DNA from: Magnolia sinica
Lineage: Eukaryota > Streptophyta > Magnoliopsida > Magnoliales > Magnoliaceae
Assembly: GCF_029962835.1 (NCBI RefSeq)
Contig: NC_080577.1
Coordinates: 7,912,501-7,976,500 of the forward strand
Direction: 5' to 3'
DNA length: 64,000 nt
Shown here: positions 47,625-58,769 of the stretch, piece after piece
Position numbering within the stretch: position 1 is the stretch's first letter
Layout: the number at the start of each line of letters is the position of its first letter
Made by a program: the position numbers and the translations under genes
The notes under the pieces: model-generated
What the model was told of the DNA's origin: nothing
The model's input: only the letters and a program-made list of their open reading frames with translations
Databases searched by the model: none

Positions 47625-48055
47625 CTGAATGGTCTGTGGGACCCAACATGATCTGATTATTAAATCCGATCCGTTCATCATTTGTGTGAAATGATTTTAG
47701 TATTTGAACGTAAAAATCAGATGGATCTGTAGCTTAAGTAAGCCACACTACAGGAACAGGGGTATAAGGGACGACTACCATTGAAACTTTTCTAGAACCT
47801 CAACCTTTGGCTTATAAGCCATCCAACCCATCCGTAAGGTGTGTCCCACTGGAAGAAGGGAAAAACCAAATAACAGCCTTGTCTAAAACTTCTCTGGCCT
47901 CAAAAACGTTTTGATTGGAGGCATACCATCCTCACTTTCGCCATGATATGGCCAACTTTAGTTTTTGGTGGACCATATTTTTGGGTCCGCAAATGATGGA
48001 CGGAATGGATTTGGTAAGAAGAAAGACATAAATCACAGTGGGCCCCACAGAGCTT
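47625..48055 (-). mobile_element. Diverged foldback MITE
   Basis: Left part CTGTGGGACCCAACATGATC, right part GATGGACGGAATGGATTTGG with CACAGTGGGCCCCACAGAG. The spacer is in reverse orientation (AGAAGGGAAAAACCAAATAA). It is more diverged than its neighbours. No clear arms or target duplication. Confidence 0.65.
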
Positions 48056-48230
48056 TTTCTTGCACAACTCTCTTCCCAGGCTGTCGCCGTGAGTGCCGCC
48101 TACACGCACGTAAATACATCCGGCGTACTCGCACCTACTATTTATAAGACCGAAAATGCCCCTCTGGAGCGCGCAAGATGCAGGATGGTAAGTCAACGGC
48201 CGATGGAGGCTTCGTACCGTTGTTTTTGTA

Positions 48231-48745
48231 TATACAGAGCGTCCTGCTCCCGTCCGGACCGAATCGGTCCAGTCAGGGGCCTGTGGGGCCATTGTAATAC
48301 ATGGGGTTTATCTATGCCGTTCATCTATCTTTACATATCATTTTAGGAGTTGAGCCCAAAAATAAGGCAGATAAAATCCTACATAGACCACCCAAAGGGG
48401 ATTTAACTTCCACCATTAAAACCTTCTCGGGGCCACGGAAGTTTTGGATCAAGCTGAAATTTGTATTTTCCATTCATCTATTTCTGTGTTATTATGAACA
48501 GGTTGAATGGAAAATAAACATCATGGTGGGCCCCAAGAAGGCTTCAACGGTGGTCATCATTATCACCTCTGCTTGTTTTGGTATGGTCCACTCAAGCCCT
48601 GGATCTATTCATTTCTGGAATAATATACTAAAATGACCTGTAAAAATGGATGAATGGCGTGGATAAAACCCATACATCACTGCGGGCCCCACAGAGGCCC
48701 TGCCTGGACCGATTTCCGTTCAGGCGAGGGCAGGACGCAATCCAC
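48231..48745 (+). mobile_element. Foldback MITE with GC-rich arms
   Basis: The arms pair clearly: GCGTCCTGCTCCCGTCCGGA with GGTCCAGTCAGGGGCCTGTG on the left; the reverse complement of the right end has GCGTCCTGCCCTCGCCTGAA and GGTCCAGGCAGGGCCTCTGT. The core and + spacer (GTTTTGGATCAAGCTGAAAT) are well kept. These arms are shared with no other copy in the window. A 9-bp target duplication was not found. Confidence 0.85.
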
Positions 48746-48749
48746 TTGC

Positions 48750-49404
48750 ATTAGATCCGGTCTCAAAAATGATTCATGGGGGTTAAGCAAACGAGAAGTC
48801 GTATGATCCTCATCCACTCGCCTACAGTATGCGACTGAGTTCTTGCACAGTTTACTACTGCTTCTTAGTTTTCTTCAATTAGGGTCCATGGATCAAAAAT
48901 CAAGACCGTTGGTCAGTTGGAAATCTCTGTGGATGGAGCATCTACTAAATATAATCTCAGTCGGACAATCTCAGCCTTACATTCTTTATCCTGTGAGTAG
49001 ATGGCAGGAAAGGGAAATGCAGCAATAGTTCATATTCAACTGAAAAGAAAACCCGAAAATGGGTGGCTAGAAATTTCTAAATTCTAGATTTTTCAGGCTC
49101 ATGATCCATCTAAAGGTGAGCCAATATAGATAAACGGTCTCGATCGATGAAGGAAGGGCCCATGAAATTGAGATCCATACTCTTGATTTGTTGGCCCTCT
49201 TAATCAGTGGGTAATTAATTGTCCATCAAGAAAATATAACAGTGGTCCACATTCAAAAATAAAAAATGCCAAACACTGTATGGCTGCGATCTTCCCTTCT
49301 AATCCATAATGGGCCCACCAAAGCGATAGTCTGCATCATCAAACACCCTGCAAGTACTCAAAACCTGGCAAGGCAATGAATAATCTCACCGCAACGAATT
49401 CCAT
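48750..49404. other. Gene-less stretch
   Basis: No gene is recognised. One open frame of 61 codons (48843-49028) has no domain. Confidence 0.35.
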
Positions 49405-49755
49405 GAATTCGTTTTGCCCCAGTGGCTCACGAGTCACGAGTCAGGATCCAGCTTATGTCGCAGCGCATTGGGATCGTTCTCCAATGATCAGAACCGTCCA
49501 TGAGAAAATGAACGGATGATTCTGACCATCACTATCTGTAGATGACTTTACAACAATGAAAATAATATTTTCAATGGCTCGCGTTCAACTAAAAAACTAT
49601 AGGTTAGGATATTATATGTAGCGTCGTTACACTAGAACAGATTCTTTCTAATAGTAACGAGAATATGGACGGTTCAAATCATTGGACCATCTCAGCATGT
49701 GGGCCCCAGTGGATGGCGAAACTCGCTCGATCTTAGTCGCGATCCTTTTTATGAT
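49405..49755. mobile_element. Family 2 MITE
   Basis: It starts GAATTCGTTTTGCC, with AGGATCCAGCTTATGTCGC and TGATCAGAACCGTCC. The right side has GGACGGTTCAAATCATTGGA, GCATGTGGGCCCCAGTGGAT and GATCTTAGTCGCGATCC. The two sides pair as inverted repeats, as in 61940-62270. Confidence 0.6.
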
Positions 49756-49782
49756 CCTCAGCCCTGTCAAGAACATCCTTAG

Positions 49783-49880
49783 TAGGTAGCCGTGGAGGAA
49801 TTAAATGATCCTCGGGTCTTTCCATCCTTGGGTCCTGAGTTCGAACTCTGTTGGGCCTCGTGATCCAGACTCACGAACGT
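49783..49880 (+). mobile_element. Possible SINE-like fragment
   Basis: GTAGCCGTGGAGGAATTAAA loosely resembles an A box and GAGTTCGAACTC is a good B-box match about 55 bp later, the spacing expected of a tRNA-derived promoter. No A tail or second copy was found. Confidence 0.25.
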
Positions 49881-50274
49881 ACGGTACGGATCACCTTCAT
49901 CGTTGTACCATTGCCACAATGCAATGCATCAGATCAAGTGTCTCAATCAAAGAACGCGGTTTTGACGCATGAGGTCAGTTGTCTTGATCATCAACCGTAG
50001 ACCCCACTCATACATACTTAGATCTGGACCGTTCAACTACTCTATCATGTATAGGTTTTACAGGGAAAACAAAAAAACAAAAACAGTAAAAATTTCTACA
50101 AATGAAAATTAATAATGTTTTACCACAAATTGCAGTACTGAGATGGTAATTTGAGATTCCCAGGTTAACATAATACGAGGAGTGGAGATAATCCGTTGAT
50201 GATGGAGAGGATTCCTGTTATAAATCAAGCCACTTCTGTACGTAGGCCAACATGTTCTATATGTAAAATCAAAT

Positions 50275-50735
50275 CTGTGGGCCACCACGATGTATGTGTA
50301 AAATCCACCCGTCCATCAGGTGAGAATCCTTACGTTCACCGTATATATAAAATGTTCACCCGTCCATCAGGTGAGAATCCTTACGTTCACCGTATATATA
50401 AAATGTTAGCCCGATAACAGGATTGGATGGGCTATATCAATGGGGAAAAAATAAAATTTCCGCCTAAAACTTTTATATGTTCATATGGTGTGGCCTATCT
50501 GAGTATTAGATCAGGAAAATTTTGTATTTTGTTTTCATCTTGGGCAATAACACTTGATTAACGAATTTGATGAAAGATAACACAATGGTGGCCACACATA
50601 TAAAGCTACAATGAGTGTGTCATCTCCATTGTTCCTTGTGGTGTGGCCCACCTGAGTTGTGATTATAGCTGATTTTTTAGCTTCTTGGATATCATCCAAG
50701 AAGGCACCAGATGAAGTGAGTGGATGTCATGCATG
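50275..50735. mobile_element. Diverged MITE of the core family
   Basis: Left part TGTGGGCCACCACGATGTAT with AAATCCACCCGTCCATCAGG, right part TGTGGTGTGGCCCACCTGAG with GATGTCATGCATGCC. It contains a perfect 51-bp tandem duplication in its left part. Confidence 0.5.
50306..50407. repeat. Perfect 51-bp tandem duplication
   Basis: Two identical units (50306-50356, 50357-50407) starting CACCCGTCCATCAGGTGAGA. Because 51 is divisible by three, an open frame through it repeats a 17-residue peptide; this is a by-product. Confidence 0.93.
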
Positions 50736-51214
50736 CCATATGGTGGGGCTACTGAGATTTATTGTTGCACACTTGTGTAAAAGACTATCATGGAGAGAAG
50801 TTAGATATGGCAGAAGAAACATGAATGAGAATGGAAGTTGTTGGGAGACTAGTAAGATTTCTCTTAAAAAAAAAAAATAATAATTCTTTTAATTTATTTG
50901 TAATTATTATTTATTTACTTAGCTTTTGTCTTATTCCGTTTTAGCAACTACTAAAGCAATTAATTTTAAATTACTTTTCTAATCTAACGGCCAGTAATGG
51001 GCAACTGATGCTTGAGCCTAAGTGGTGATTGAGGGGAGATGACCTCTTTTTTTTTTAAATGAGATTTTCTTGAATAGGTGATGTAGATGCACTGCCTTTA
51101 AAACAAAAGGACTGCAATTATAAGGGTTTGTTTTGTGTGTTTTTCTTTTCTTTAATTCTTGTTAATATTTAATATTCTTGGCAATTGCATTTACAATTCA
51201 ACTGGGTTCTATAT

Positions 51215-51454
51215 ATTTCAGCAAAGTTTGATGAACTTGACACATTTCAATATATTTCAACATACTTTAGCAAATTTCAAATGTTTTCAATAAACTAACT
51301 GGACTTCAATGGATTGTGATGTACTCCAGTGAACTTCGAAGTAGTTATCCAAACTTCGAAGTTTGTTGACATTTGTAAAAATTTATTTAAGTTCACTGAA
51401 GTATCTCAATGTTTGTCAGTGCATCAAAGTTTATTGGAATTCATTGAAGATGAT
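51215..51454. repeat. Degenerate short repeat (GAAGTTTATT type), left of the Copia element
   Basis: Motifs such as CAAAGTTTGATGAACTTGA, CAAACTTCGAAGTTTGTTGA and CAAAGTTTATTGGAATTCAT recur every 12-20 bp. The same texture resumes at 56840-57190, showing that the Copia element inserted inside this array. Confidence 0.65.
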
Positions 51455-51459
51455 ATACC
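51455..51459. repeat. Target-site duplication of the Copia element, left
   Basis: ATACC, matching ATACC at 56825-56829. Confidence 0.85.
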
Positions 51460-52053
51460 TGTTGGAGATTTGCTCTGCGGAATCATACAAATCTAGATCT
51501 AGGATAGCAATTCAATAGTAACAAGCAATCACAGAAGAACACAAAGTTTTAACGTAGAAAACCCTTGAAGGAAAAAACCACGGAACAAAGCGACAGAAAT
51601 CCACTATGAAAAGAAAGTTACAAGAGAGAGGACTTACCCGATTCAAACAACCTTGAATCTTACCCTTGCTACACCCTTTGATAACCTTAGAACCCCGTTA
51701 GAAAGCTTTAAAATAATTTCTCATCCTCCTAGAAAAAACGCTAGGGACCCCTATTTATAGTTTAAGCAACTTCCTTTCACACCTTCCGAAAGACCGAATC
51801 AAATTTTCGTAGTCCGCATCAGATTCGGAAACGAATCTGCGTAACTACGACTAGTCGAGCCGAGGCTACGACTGGTCGCAGGACCCCTACGACCGGTCGA
51901 GCAATCCCTACGACCGGTCGTGAATCTCAGACACCAATGAAGAGAGCTCCATGGACTTTGAGTCGAGTGGGCTACAACCGGTTGAGACGACCCCTACGAT
52001 CGGTCGAGCAATCCCTACGACCGGTCGTAGGCGGTGAAGACTTTCTGACAATA
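51460..52053 (-). repeat. Copia 3' LTR (594 bp)
   Basis: It is the left copy on the + strand and the 3' LTR of the minus-strand element. It contains a TATA box (CTATAAATAG on the minus strand, 51751-51760). The U3 part holds about seven palindromic CGACCGGTCG-type motifs, including the 18-bp perfect palindrome CCTACGACCGGTCGTAGG at 52014-52031. Confidence 0.92.
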
Positions 52054-52070
52054 ATCTCCACCAAGTCTTC
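52054..52070 (-). other. Copia polypurine tract
   Basis: On the minus strand CTTGGTGGAGAT lies directly before the 3' LTR, as expected for the plus-strand DNA primer of Copia elements. Confidence 0.7.
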
Positions 52071-52399
52071 AACCTTCAATGGTGTAACACCTTGACCTCT
52101 CCTCTTATCTCTTCATCGCATCATAGCTTTAATCAACACTTCTCGTGCACACTCCGTCCTTCTTTTACGCCATCGCCAAGCCCAGAGAAGTTACACAGAA
52201 CTTGAACTTCTCTATAAGAACGACCTTGGTGAGCATGTCTGCTAGATTCATGCTGGTTTGTATCTTTTTCAATGTGACGCCTCCTTCCTCAAGCACCTGT
52301 CGGATAAAGTGCTAACGAACATCAATGTGTTTAGTACGTGAGTGATAAACAGAATTTTTAACCAAATTGATAGCGCTCTCGCTATCACAGTTAACCGGC

Positions 52400-55300
52400 A
52401 CGGCCTCCTACTGAAGTCTCAACTGATTTATTATGCCTCTGAGCCAAACACTTTCTTTAAAAGCTTCCGTCACTGCCATATATTCTGCTTCGATCGTAGA
52501 AAGAGCCACCACGGACTGAAGTTTCGACATCCAACTAATTGCTCCACCTGATAATACAAACGAGTATCCTGAAGTATACTTCTTGTAATCTATACTGTCT
52601 GCGTAGTTAGAATCCACATACCCTACCAACTTTATCCCTGTTTTCTCAAAAGTTAAGACGTAGTCTTTCGTACCTTGAATATATCGAAGTAGTCATTTCA
52701 CCGCCTCCCAATGTTGCTTGCCGGGGTTTAACATGTATCTGCTCACAACATCGACTGCCTGTGAAATATCCAGTCTCGTACAGACCATGGCACATATTAA
52801 ACTGCCAACCGCATTCGAATAAGGCACATGAGACATAACCTGCTTTTCCTCATTGGATTTAGGACATTGTTCTGAGGAAAGCTTGAAATGAGCCACATGG
52901 GGATCGCTTACCGACTTTGCCTGATCCATCACATACTTGATCAATACCTTTTCAAGGTATTCTGCCTGTGATAACCAAAGCCTGCTCCTCTTCCTGTCTC
53001 TATGAATATCTATGCCGAGAACCCTTTTTGCAACCCCCAGATCTTTCATCTCGAATGTCGCTGATAACTGAGTCTTCAGTACGTTGACTTCAGACATATC
53101 ATGACAGGCGATCAACATATCATCAACATACAGTACTAGGATGATGAATTTTTCATCACTCAGTGTCTTGTAATAGACACAGTGATCGTATTCACTCCAA
53201 GTATATTTCTGACTCACCATGAAATAATCAAATTTTTTATACCATTGACTAGGCGACTGTTTTAAGCCGTACAACGACCTCATTAACCTGCAAACTTTTT
53301 TTTCTGCCCTTTTAACTTCGTAGCCCTCTGGTTGCTTCATGTAGATCTGCTCTTCCAATTTCCCATGCAGGAATGCAGTCTTCACATCCATCGGTTCTAG
53401 CTCGAGATCGTATTGGGCAACCAGCGCCAACACGAATCTGATAGATACCTGCTTAACTACCGGCGCAAATATCGCTGTGAAGTCAATTCCTTCTCTTTGA
53501 GCATAACCCTTCGCTATCAACCTTGCTTTGTATCTATCCTGTTTCCTTTTGAATAACCACTTGCATCCGATCATTTTTCGGCCCACAGGAAGCTCCACCA
53601 GCTCCCATGTGTGATTTTTGTGCAACGAGTCCATCTCATTATCCATCGCCGCCTTCCACTTTTTTGCATCAGGCTCATCAAGAGCCTTCTGAATAGTAGA
53701 CGGGTCCCCCTCATCTGTAATGAGGGCATATGCAATATTAGAGTCGTCCATGTATCTTGCCGGTAACCTGCGATCACGCGGTGGGTTCCTTTTCACAGGT
53801 GGCTGCTCCACCTGACCCTGTACCTCTGTTTTCGCATCTGTCTCTGCCTGTGTATCATCTATATCAATCTGGACGTCTACGATCACCCTTTCCGGTTCCT
53901 CTTGCTCCTTTTGGTTATTCTTGCGAAATAGGGAGTTTTCATCGAATTTGACTTCACGGCTAGTGATAACCTTGCGTGTGACCTTGTCAAATAACCTGTA
54001 ACCTTTCACATCAATTTCATAGCCAACAAAGATATACTTTTTGGCTCTATAGTCTAGCTTATCTCTCTCAACTGACGGTATATGAGAGTAAGCCTCATAA
54101 CCAAATATGCGTAAACCTGAGTAGTCGATTTTCTGACCACTCCATACTTCCTCTAGGATTTTACATTCAATTGTCGTTGAAGGAGACTAGTTCACCAAAT
54201 AGCAAGCCGTGTTAACGGCCTCAGTCCATAGGTCCTTACCCAACACAGCCTTACTTAACATGCATCTAGCCCTCTCCAGGAGAGTTCAATTCATTCGCTC
54301 AGCCACACCGTTTTGCTCGAGCGTGTAACGCACTGTGTTGTGTCTGATGATCTCTTCATCCTTGCAATAATCATTAAACTCAGTGGAAGTAAATTCTTCA
54401 CCATTGTCAGTCCTTAAAACCTTTATTTTTCGTCCTCACTGTTTTTCCATCATTGCCTTCCATTACTTGAATATGGTGGAAACTTCGGATTTACGTTTCA
54501 TGAAGTAAACCCAAACTTTCCTAGAGTAGTCGTCAATGAATGAGACAAACCATGACGACCCCTCCAATGGAAACTTCTGGCGATGGCCCCCATACGTCAG
54601 AGTGCACATAATCAAGCACTCCCTTACAAATATGTTTTCCAAATTTAAAAGATAGTCTATATTGTTTACTATATATACAATACTCGCATATATCTAAATC
54701 AGAATTTTTAAAAGCTGGAATCAAACATCGATCAGAAAGTACCTTCATGTCTCGCTCGCTCATATGGCCTAGACGAGCATACCACATACGTAGAGACATG
54801 AAGTCTACAATAGCTGCTGCCGCTCCACCTGCCGAAGTGCTCCCAATCAGCTTGTAAAAGTTTCCATGCCTCTGCACGCTCATAACCACGAGTGTCCCTT
54901 TTGAAACTTTAAGGACAACATCAATACCAGTGAACTTGCACCCTATAGCCTCGAGTGCACCGAGAGAAATCAGACTTTTCTTCATATCAGGAACGTGTCT
55001 GACGTCAGTCAAGGTACGCTCCATCCCATCAAACATCTTGATACTCACTGTGCCAATAGCCGCAACATTACAGGCATTATCATTGCCCATAAAAACCTGT
55101 CCACCATCGCATTCCTTATAACTGGCGAACCAACTCCAATGAGGAGTTATGTGATAAGATGATCCTGTGTCAAGTATCCACTCGTCTTTATGATTGTCGC
55201 GTAAGTGACCAATCATGAAAACAGACAGAACATCACCACTACTTGATTCTTCATCAGATGTGACCACATTGGCCTCCTTGGAAGAAGCTGCTGAATTTTC

Positions 55301-56070
55301 TTTCTTCGTTTTAGGATTTCTACAATCCTTCTTCATGTGTCCAGACAACCCACAATTCCAACACTTTAATTTTCCTTTGCCCTTGCCCTTGATTTGGATC
55401 TAGGTCTTGAGGACCCTGTATCTTGCTCAAAATCTCTGCCCCTCGTAATCAGTGCATCGGAAGATGCCCCCATGTCACCGTTTAACTTTCTCATAGCCTT
55501 CCCTTGAAGGGCTGAGATAACGGTGTTAACACTTATGGTTTTATTTGCTGTGCACATCGTGTCCTTGAAAGACTCATATGATGTAGGAAGAGAATTTAAC
55601 AATATACATGCATGTTCCTCGTCTTTGACCACTTCCTCCATATCCAGCAATTTGCACATCAATTTATTAAAGTTGCTGATATGGGCTTCTAGATCTCCAC
55701 CCTCTGCTATCTTGAAGGAATAACACTGTAGCTTCAAGTGTAGCGATTTTCAGAGGACTTCTTTGTATAGATGTTCTCTAACTTCGCCCACAAACCAGTC
55801 GCAGTTTTCTCCCATAAAAAATTATAGAGAACCTCATCCGTGAGACATAAACGGATAGAGGCTAAAGCATTACTATCAAGGTTTTTCCATTCATCATCTT
55901 TCATGGTAGATTTCCGCTCCTCAAGAGCCTTAATCTCGCCTTGCTTGGTCAACAGACTTATCATCTTAACTTTCCATAACTCAAAATTATTTTTGTCCGA
56001 GTACTTCTCAATATCAAACTTGCCGTTTCCCATTATTACTAATCCTGCAGATTCAGATTTGTGCCCCAAC
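52400..56070 (-). pseudogene. Copia gag-pol remnant
   Basis: Domain order from the right: gag; zinc knuckle; protease; GAG-pre-integrase; integrase; reverse transcriptase with the YVDD catalytic box; RNase H. The reading is interrupted, so no functional polyprotein is made. Host-gene interpretations can be excluded because LTRs enclose the region. Confidence 0.92.
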
Positions 56071-56076
56071 GATTAC

Positions 56077-56088
56077 TTTGATACCACT
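56077..56088 (-). other. Copia primer binding site
   Basis: On the minus strand TGGTATCAAAG follows the 5' LTR after two bases. It resembles the TGGTATCAGAG complement of initiator tRNA-Met used by most plant Copia elements. Confidence 0.8.
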
Positions 56089-56824
56089 TGTTGGGAATTT
56101 GCTCTGCGGAATCACACAGATCTAGATATAGGATAGCAATTTAATAGTAACAAGCAATCACAGAAGAATACAAAGTTTTAACGTGGAAAACCCTTGAGGG
56201 AAAAAATCACGGCACAAAGTGACAAAAATCCACTATGAAAAGAAAGTTACAAGAGAGAGGACTTACCCGATTCAAACAACCTTAAATCTTACCCTTGCTA
56301 CACCCTTTGATAACCCTAGAACCCCTTTAGAAAGCTTTAGAATAATTTTTCATCCTCCTAGAAAAAACCCTAGGGACCCCTATTTATAGTTTAGGCAACT
56401 TCCTTTCGCACCTTGCGAAAGACCGACTCAAATTTTCGCAGTCTGCATCATATTCAGAAACGAATCTGCGTAACTACGACTAGTCGAGCCGAGGCTACTA
56501 CTGGTTGTAGGACCCCTACGACCAGTCGAGCAATCCCTACGATCGGTCGTGAATCCCGTACACCAATTTTCGCACCTTGCGAAAGACCGACTCAAATTTT
56601 CGCAGTCTGCATCATATTCAGAAACGAATCTGCGTAACTACGACTAGTCGAGCCGAGGCTACTACTGGTCGTAGGACACCTACGACCAGTCGAGCAATCC
56701 CTACGATCGGTCGTGAATCCCGTACACCAATGAAGAGAGCTCCCTGGACTTTGAGTCGAGCGGGCTACGACCGGTCAAGTAATCCTTACGACCGGTCGTA
56801 GGCGGTGAAGACTTTCTGACAACA
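56089..56824 (-). repeat. Copia 5' LTR (736 bp) with internal tandem duplication
   Basis: The right copy on the + strand. Its TATA box is at 56380-56389 (minus-strand CTATAAATAG). About 164 bp of U3 are duplicated in tandem (about 56407-56570 and 56571-56734), which accounts for the length difference from the 3' LTR. The duplication multiplies the palindromic CGACCGGTCG-type motifs. Confidence 0.92.
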
Positions 56825-56829
56825 ATACC
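56825..56829. repeat. Target-site duplication of the Copia element, right
   Basis: ATACC, matching 51455-51459. Confidence 0.85.
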
Positions 56830-56839
56830 TTATAAATAT

Positions 56840-57190
56840 TGGCATACTCAAATAGACATAAACGATGGATATTAATAGATAGAAATGAACTTCGGCGCTT
56901 TAAACTCTATTGAAGTCTGTCAAAGTTTATTGATGTTCATTACAATTTGTCGAAGTTAATTAAAATATGTTGAAATCTATCCAAGTGCATATAGGTTGGT
57001 TGAAGTGTTCGAAGTTTATCAAAGCCTATTAAAATTAGTCAAAGGTTATTAGCATTATCAAAGTTTGTTAGAGTTAGTCGAAGTCCTTCAAATTCTTTGA
57101 ATTGTGTTGAAGTTTGTTGAAGTACATAAAAGTCTATTAAAATCCATTGAAGTTAGTCAAAGTCTTTATAAGTCAATCCAATTAAGTTGA
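56840..57190. repeat. Degenerate short repeat (GAAGTTTATT type), right of the Copia element
   Basis: TTGAAGTCTGTCAAAGTTTA, TTGAAGTTTGTTGAAGTAC and similar motifs continue the array interrupted by the Copia element. The same text recurs at 57800-57970 and 60665-60800, so the array may once have spanned about 4 kb without the insertion. Confidence 0.65.
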
Positions 57191-57199
57191 TATTAATGT

Positions 57200-58500
57200 A
57201 AACAACTTGATTAAGCTCATATGTAGCTTATATGAAAGAAGTGTTGTTGGATTAGGCCAATATTGTAACAGAATGGCTTGATTAAGTAGGTTTTAAAGAA
57301 TAATGATATAGTTCCATTAACAATGAATACAAACACCCCAAAATGACTATATTAGAGATATTGATACGTTTAGGGGTGTGTATTATGTGATTTTTAGAGT
57401 GACATGTTTATTGTTTACTTATTCCAATGGAGTGCATGTTTTGAAATCTTCATTCATCACGTGAGACCACTCATGTTTTTCTTAACATCTAAGCTAATTA
57501 TTCGTCATAAATTACAGTCTAATTAATACATTCACCTTCAATATTAACCTAACTAAAATGTTTATCTTTAACATCGGCATAATTAAACCATTAAACTTTA
57601 TCACGAGGCGTTTAAACTCTTCATTTTAATATTTGTGAAATCAGAACTTTGATCATCGATATCAACCTAAACTATGTGTTTAAAATATTGAGCTGAATTC
57701 GACCATTCAATTTCAATATCAGCCCAATCAACACATTCAACTTTACTTTAGCATCCCTTCAATTAAACATATGTAATTCGACTTGGATAGGAATTATAAG
57801 CACCCAAATAAAATTGGATGCACTTCAATAGACTTAATTTAGTAGACTTCGACAAATTTGATGGACTTCACATTTCAAAGTTTGTCAAACTCTCTTGGAA
57901 TTCATCAACATTTATTGAAATATGTAAAATTCTATGTCTATCAAAATTGATTGAAGTATATACAAGCATGTCAAAATGTCGCGTCCCGAAAATCGAAATT
58001 TGAGTTAGCCAGGCCTGAACTTAAATTTTAAGACTGTGAGTTGTATTTAAATAAAATATACATTGCAACCCACATTATTTCTTGCATTTTCAAGGTAATT
58101 AAATCAACTAAAAGGATACTAATCATCGTCATTAAATATTATTTACTAATCAATCCTTAAATTTTTAATTACATTAACATTTAAAAATAAATAATAATAA
58201 CATACATTGAATTTTAATTAATTTATAAATAAATAGGATAAAAATCTTCAATCTTGCTCAACTGATTCTTCATATACAAATCCTGCAAAATAATCTATAT
58301 GGGTGTGAGCGCGACAGCTTGTAGGGTCACATCATTCCCAAAATTAAAAATTATACGTTAACACAAATACGACTCAATAAAATAAATATGATTAATTACG
58401 AGTATTGAATCATTATTGTACGTAACAACAATAGCAATTTATTTTTCATAATAACAAAATAAGACAATATAGTCATCTAAAATCCTTTTTGGTTCAATCC
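57200..58500. other. Gene-less AT-rich stretch
   Basis: Contains a block of GAAGTTTATT-type repeats at 57800-57970. Otherwise AT-rich with no coding signal, RNA gene or transposon end. Confidence 0.45.
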
Positions 58501-58519
58501 AAGGCAAAGCACCCATGTG

Positions 58520-58765
58520 TGTTGATCCTTTTATGGAATGACCATCGACAAAGCACCAGTGTCAATCCTTTTAGGGAATGACCCTAAGCAGAGCACCTGT
58601 GTGTGCATATCTTTAGGAAATCACCAAGGGCAGAGCACCCATGCTGATCTTTTCGGGAATAACCCTAAGCAGAGCACCCATACTATGTCGATCCTTTCGG
58701 GAATAACCCTAGGCAGAACACCCATAAAAATACAACGATCCTTTTAGGATAGAGCACCCATAAAT
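58520..58765. repeat. Degenerate tandem repeat, about 50-bp unit, five copies
   Basis: Each unit reads roughly GATCCTTTTGGGAATAACCC, TAAGCAGAGCACCCATG and a short variable joint. Copies begin near 58528, 58573, 58628, 58650, 58690 and 58737. A 69-codon open frame across it is a by-product. Confidence 0.75.
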
Positions 58766-58769
58766 TGAA

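Larger units (their letters stand above)
51460..56824 (-). mobile_element. Ty1/Copia element, Tork (Tnt1-like) lineage, broken
   Basis: A 5.4 kb element on the minus strand with two LTRs, flanked by ATACC on both sides. Parts in element order (right to left): 5' LTR, primer binding site TGGTATCAAAG, gag (about 55370-56070), zinc knuckle and aspartic protease (DTGSS motif), GAG-pre-integrase and integrase, reverse transcriptase (YVDD box; about 52690-53720), RNase H (about 52400-52640), polypurine tract, 3' LTR. The gag-PR-INT-RT-RH order identifies Copia; sequence resemblance to tobacco Tnt1 suggests the Tork lineage. It is a fossil, broken in roughly half a dozen places. The LTRs differ by about 7 percent by eye outside a duplication, which suggests an age of a few million years or more. 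Confidence 0.95.

Noticed and set aside
50196-50417. A small protein with a repeated 17-residue unit.
   Set aside because: The repeat reflects a 51-bp tandem duplication inside a MITE. There is no other sign of coding.
56413-56801. Two near-identical 74-residue open frames.
   Set aside because: They lie in the tandemly duplicated U3 of the Copia LTR and run antisense to the element.
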